Assembly: GCA_937951135.1 (NCBI GenBank)
Contig: CALFCI010000018.1
Span: 1 to 64,000 of the forward strand
From: an uncultured Aquimarina sp.
GTDB lineage: Bacteria > Bacteroidota > Bacteroidia > Flavobacteriales > Flavobacteriaceae
Reading direction: 5' to 3'
Length of the DNA stretch: 64,000 nucleotides
Below are positions 62,335-64,000 of the stretch, piece after piece. The position numbers and the translations under genes are program-made. The notes beneath the pieces are model-generated. The model made no database searches. It was given only the letters and a program-made list of their open reading frames with translations, and had not been told where the DNA came from. Positions within the stretch are counted from its first letter, which is position 1. Each line of letters begins with the position of its first letter.

Positions 62335-64000
62335 ATGATTAAAAAATTACTATTCACGTTCGTCTGTTGTGCGATACAACTAATTTCAGCACAGGAAGAA
62401 GAGGCTACTCAGCAGTTTGGAGTATTGCCTTCGGATATTCCTGTTAATAATTTAGTAAAATACAATCGATTTTATTTCAACCCTACATTCTCATTAGTAC
62501 GAGAAGATAAAAAATCCATTAATGTATACAACAAAACACAATGGACAACCTTTAATGATAATCCTCAAACTTTTTTAGTCAATTTCACAACTAATTTTGA
62601 AGAAAAAACGGGAGTATCTATTGGGTTGTATCAACAAAGTGAAGGTATTTACAGGTATTTTGGAGGTATTGCGAATTATGCCTATAATTTAGAATTTGGA
62701 AACGATATGAACTTCACTTTTGGAGTTAATTTAGCGTATTCCCAAAGTAGTATTAAGTCTAATATCGATGCATCTTCAATCAATGATGGTTTTACATTGA
62801 ATAATGGACTCACGGTTAATGATCCATTAATTTTAAGTTACGAAAACCAATCCGTATTCTTATTATCTCCGGGTGTAAACTTTAATTACGGACAATTTGA
62901 TGCGGGTGTGGCTGTAGGAAATTTAGTTGCATATAGCCTTAGTGGTAGTGAACTGATTACCGATAATATGGCATTTAGAGGGCATGTTATGTATACCCAT
63001 AGTTTAGAACGAAGATCTGATAAATTAGTACGAGGAAAAGTATATGCCGATATGCCGGCAGAAGGAGACTTAAGATATGGACTGAATGGGATATTAGAAT
63101 GGCCAAAATTAGGATGGGCGCAAGTAGGATACAATAGTTTTTATGGTGCAGCATTAGGAATAGGAGGAAATATTACTCAAAACGTATCTGTAGGATATAC
63201 CTATGAAACTGGTTTTGGAGACACCAGTAATTTTGGAGCAACTCATGAAGTAGGATTAGCGTATAATTTCCAAAAAGAAAAAAGAAGACGAGGGCGTAGA
63301 AAAGGATCTTCAAGATCAGTATCTCCTAGAGATACTGAAATTAAGCGTTTAAAGAAAGAAGTTTTAGAGCAAAACAGAATTATACGTGAATTACGTGGAA
63401 GATCAGGTGGAGACACCTTGTCTAGAGCACAACGAAAAATGAGTGCGCTTGAAAGACAAATTAAAGAGCAAGAAGAAAACCAAAGAACAGCAGCACGAGA
63501 TGCCGAATTGAAGCGTATAGAAGATGTAAGGTTACTAAACAAAAAACGAGAAGAAGAAGAAGAGCGTATTAGAGCCAAAAGCAGATTGGAAGGCATCAAT
63601 AATCAACAAAATAACCCAACGGGTCTAGCAGCATCGGAACTACAGCGTATTGAAGCAGAAGAAGCGGCAAGAGAAGCAGAAGCAGCAAGACAACAAGAAG
63701 CAGAAGAAAGTGTACAACAAAAAAGAGCAAAACAAACCGCAATAGCCTTAGCCTCTAAAGAAGTAATTTCATTACGAAAGTCTGAAGATAAAATAGAAGA
63801 ACAATTAAGAGCTGCTCGTAGGGTATTGGCAAAAATTGAAAATGAAGAACGTGATCTAGAAAAACAGCAGCCAATACAATTGAATCAATTGGAGGTAAAA
63901 CGTCTTAGTACAGTAGCCCGTATTGATGAAGCGATTACACAAAAAGATGAAGGAAAACGACTTCGTGCAGAAAGTGAATTGGTGGCAATGAATGCTGAAA
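62335..64000 (+). CDS. PorP/SprF-like type IX membrane protein with long coiled-coil tail (partial)
   Basis: Runs off the right edge; 555 codons are inside. A signal peptide (IKKLLFTFVCCAIQLISAQ) leads into a PorP/SprF-type beta-barrel (about 20-318), recognisable by NRFYFNPTFSLVREDKKSI, LSPGVNFNYGQFDAGVAVGN and LGIGGNITQNVSVGYTYETG. SprF-like proteins are usually about 300-350 residues and end with the barrel. Here the chain continues after KEKRRRGRRKGSSRS with at least 235 residues of charged Glu/Arg/Gln coiled coil. It starts 3 bp after the cargo gene stop, with which it should form a functional pair. Confidence 0.88.
   Translation, partial: MIKKLLFTFVCCAIQLISAQEEEATQQFGVLPSDIPVNNLVKYNRFYFNPTFSLVREDKKSINVYNKTQWTTFNDNPQTFLVNFTTNFEEKTGVSIGLYQQSEGIYRYFGGIANYAYNLEFGNDMNFTFGVNLAYSQSSIKSNIDASSINDGFTLNNGLTVNDPLILSYENQSVFLLSPGVNFNYGQFDAGVAVGNLVAYSLSGSELITDNMAFRGHVMYTHSLERRSDKLVRGKVYADMPAEGDLRYGLNGILEWPKLGWAQVGYNSFYGAALGIGGNITQNVSVGYTYETGFGDTSNFGATHEVGLAYNFQKEKRRRGRRKGSSRSVSPRDTEIKRLKKEVLEQNRIIRELRGRSGGDTLSRAQRKMSALERQIKEQEENQRTAARDAELKRIEDVRLLNKKREEEEERIRAKSRLEGINNQQNNPTGLAASELQRIEAEEAAREAEAARQQEAEESVQQKRAKQTAIALASKEVISLRKSEDKIEEQLRAARRVLAKIENEERDLEKQQPIQLNQLEVKRLSTVARIDEAITQKDEGKRLRAESELVAMNAE

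Overview
The window is AT-rich chromosomal DNA from a member of the Bacteroidota, most likely a marine Flavobacteriaceae. Several things point there: type IX secretion proteins (two cargo-type proteins with gliding-motility-type C-terminal domains and a PorP/SprF-like porin), a FecI/FecR/TonB-receptor cassette with an STN domain, DnaE carrying an N-terminal proofreading exonuclease, Bacteroidota-type families (remembered as DUF4271, DUF4296, DUF4175, TIGR02757), and promoters of the TTG-N(17-23)-TAnnTTTG type. An Aquimarina-like genus would fit, but I cannot prove genus from this alone.

Layout. 1-4.4 kb is accessory: the truncated start of a VgrG-like type VI secretion tip gene at the left edge, a tight operon of three tiny unknown proteins (two of them paralogues), a GNAT acetyltransferase overlapping a membrane regulator with both LuxR and AraC helix-turn-helix domains, and a fourth tiny protein related to the first of the operon. 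4.4-20.3 kb is mostly housekeeping: thioesterase and HIT protein, saccharopine dehydrogenase, DUF423, HemD and DUF4271, a polyprenol-phosphate mannosyltransferase-like GT2 with TIGR02757, dihydroorotase with DUF4296, an epimerase, DnaE and a lipoprotein. 20.7-25.2 kb is an ECF sigma factor, FecR anti-sigma and TonB-dependent receptor set. 25.2-34.9 kb holds TyrS, IleS with a DksA-like protein, OmpA plus a helix-hairpin-helix protein, and a zinc-ribbon/SPFH-GYF pair that resembles B. subtilis YdjG/YdjI. 35.1-39.3 kb holds a type IX cargo protein, a phosphatase and an AlbA_2 (Schlafen-like) gene flanked by inverted copies of a repeat. 40.3-50.6 kb holds RNase R, a DUF2807 protein, a LysE exporter, tRNA-Cys, FolB, GlnS, a secreted unknown, an SPFH protein and GltX. 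50.9-58.3 kb runs DUF4175 - YbeY - MnmG - small membrane protein - methyltransferase, with three parS-like palindromes around mnmG. 58.7-64 kb holds an OmpH-like lipoprotein, a type IX cargo protein and, 3 bp behind it, a PorP/SprF-like gene with a long coiled-coil tail that runs off the window.

The most striking unlabelled structure is in the spacers. A roughly 165-bp element with CTGAGTACATGACAAAAA inverted ends occurs four times (19070, 32393, 35021 and 39481), and three copies sit between 9-bp direct repeats (two perfect, one 8/9). This is a MITE whose ends and target duplication recall IS10/IS50-type (IS4 superfamily) transposons. Other repeat families include an inverted pair at 3847/59501, 39-bp inverted arms at 48857/48980, a 282-bp block bounded by perfect 17-bp inverted repeats at 7488-7769, and a 25-bp direct repeat at 1546/1613. 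Family names are given from memory of the families; no search was run.
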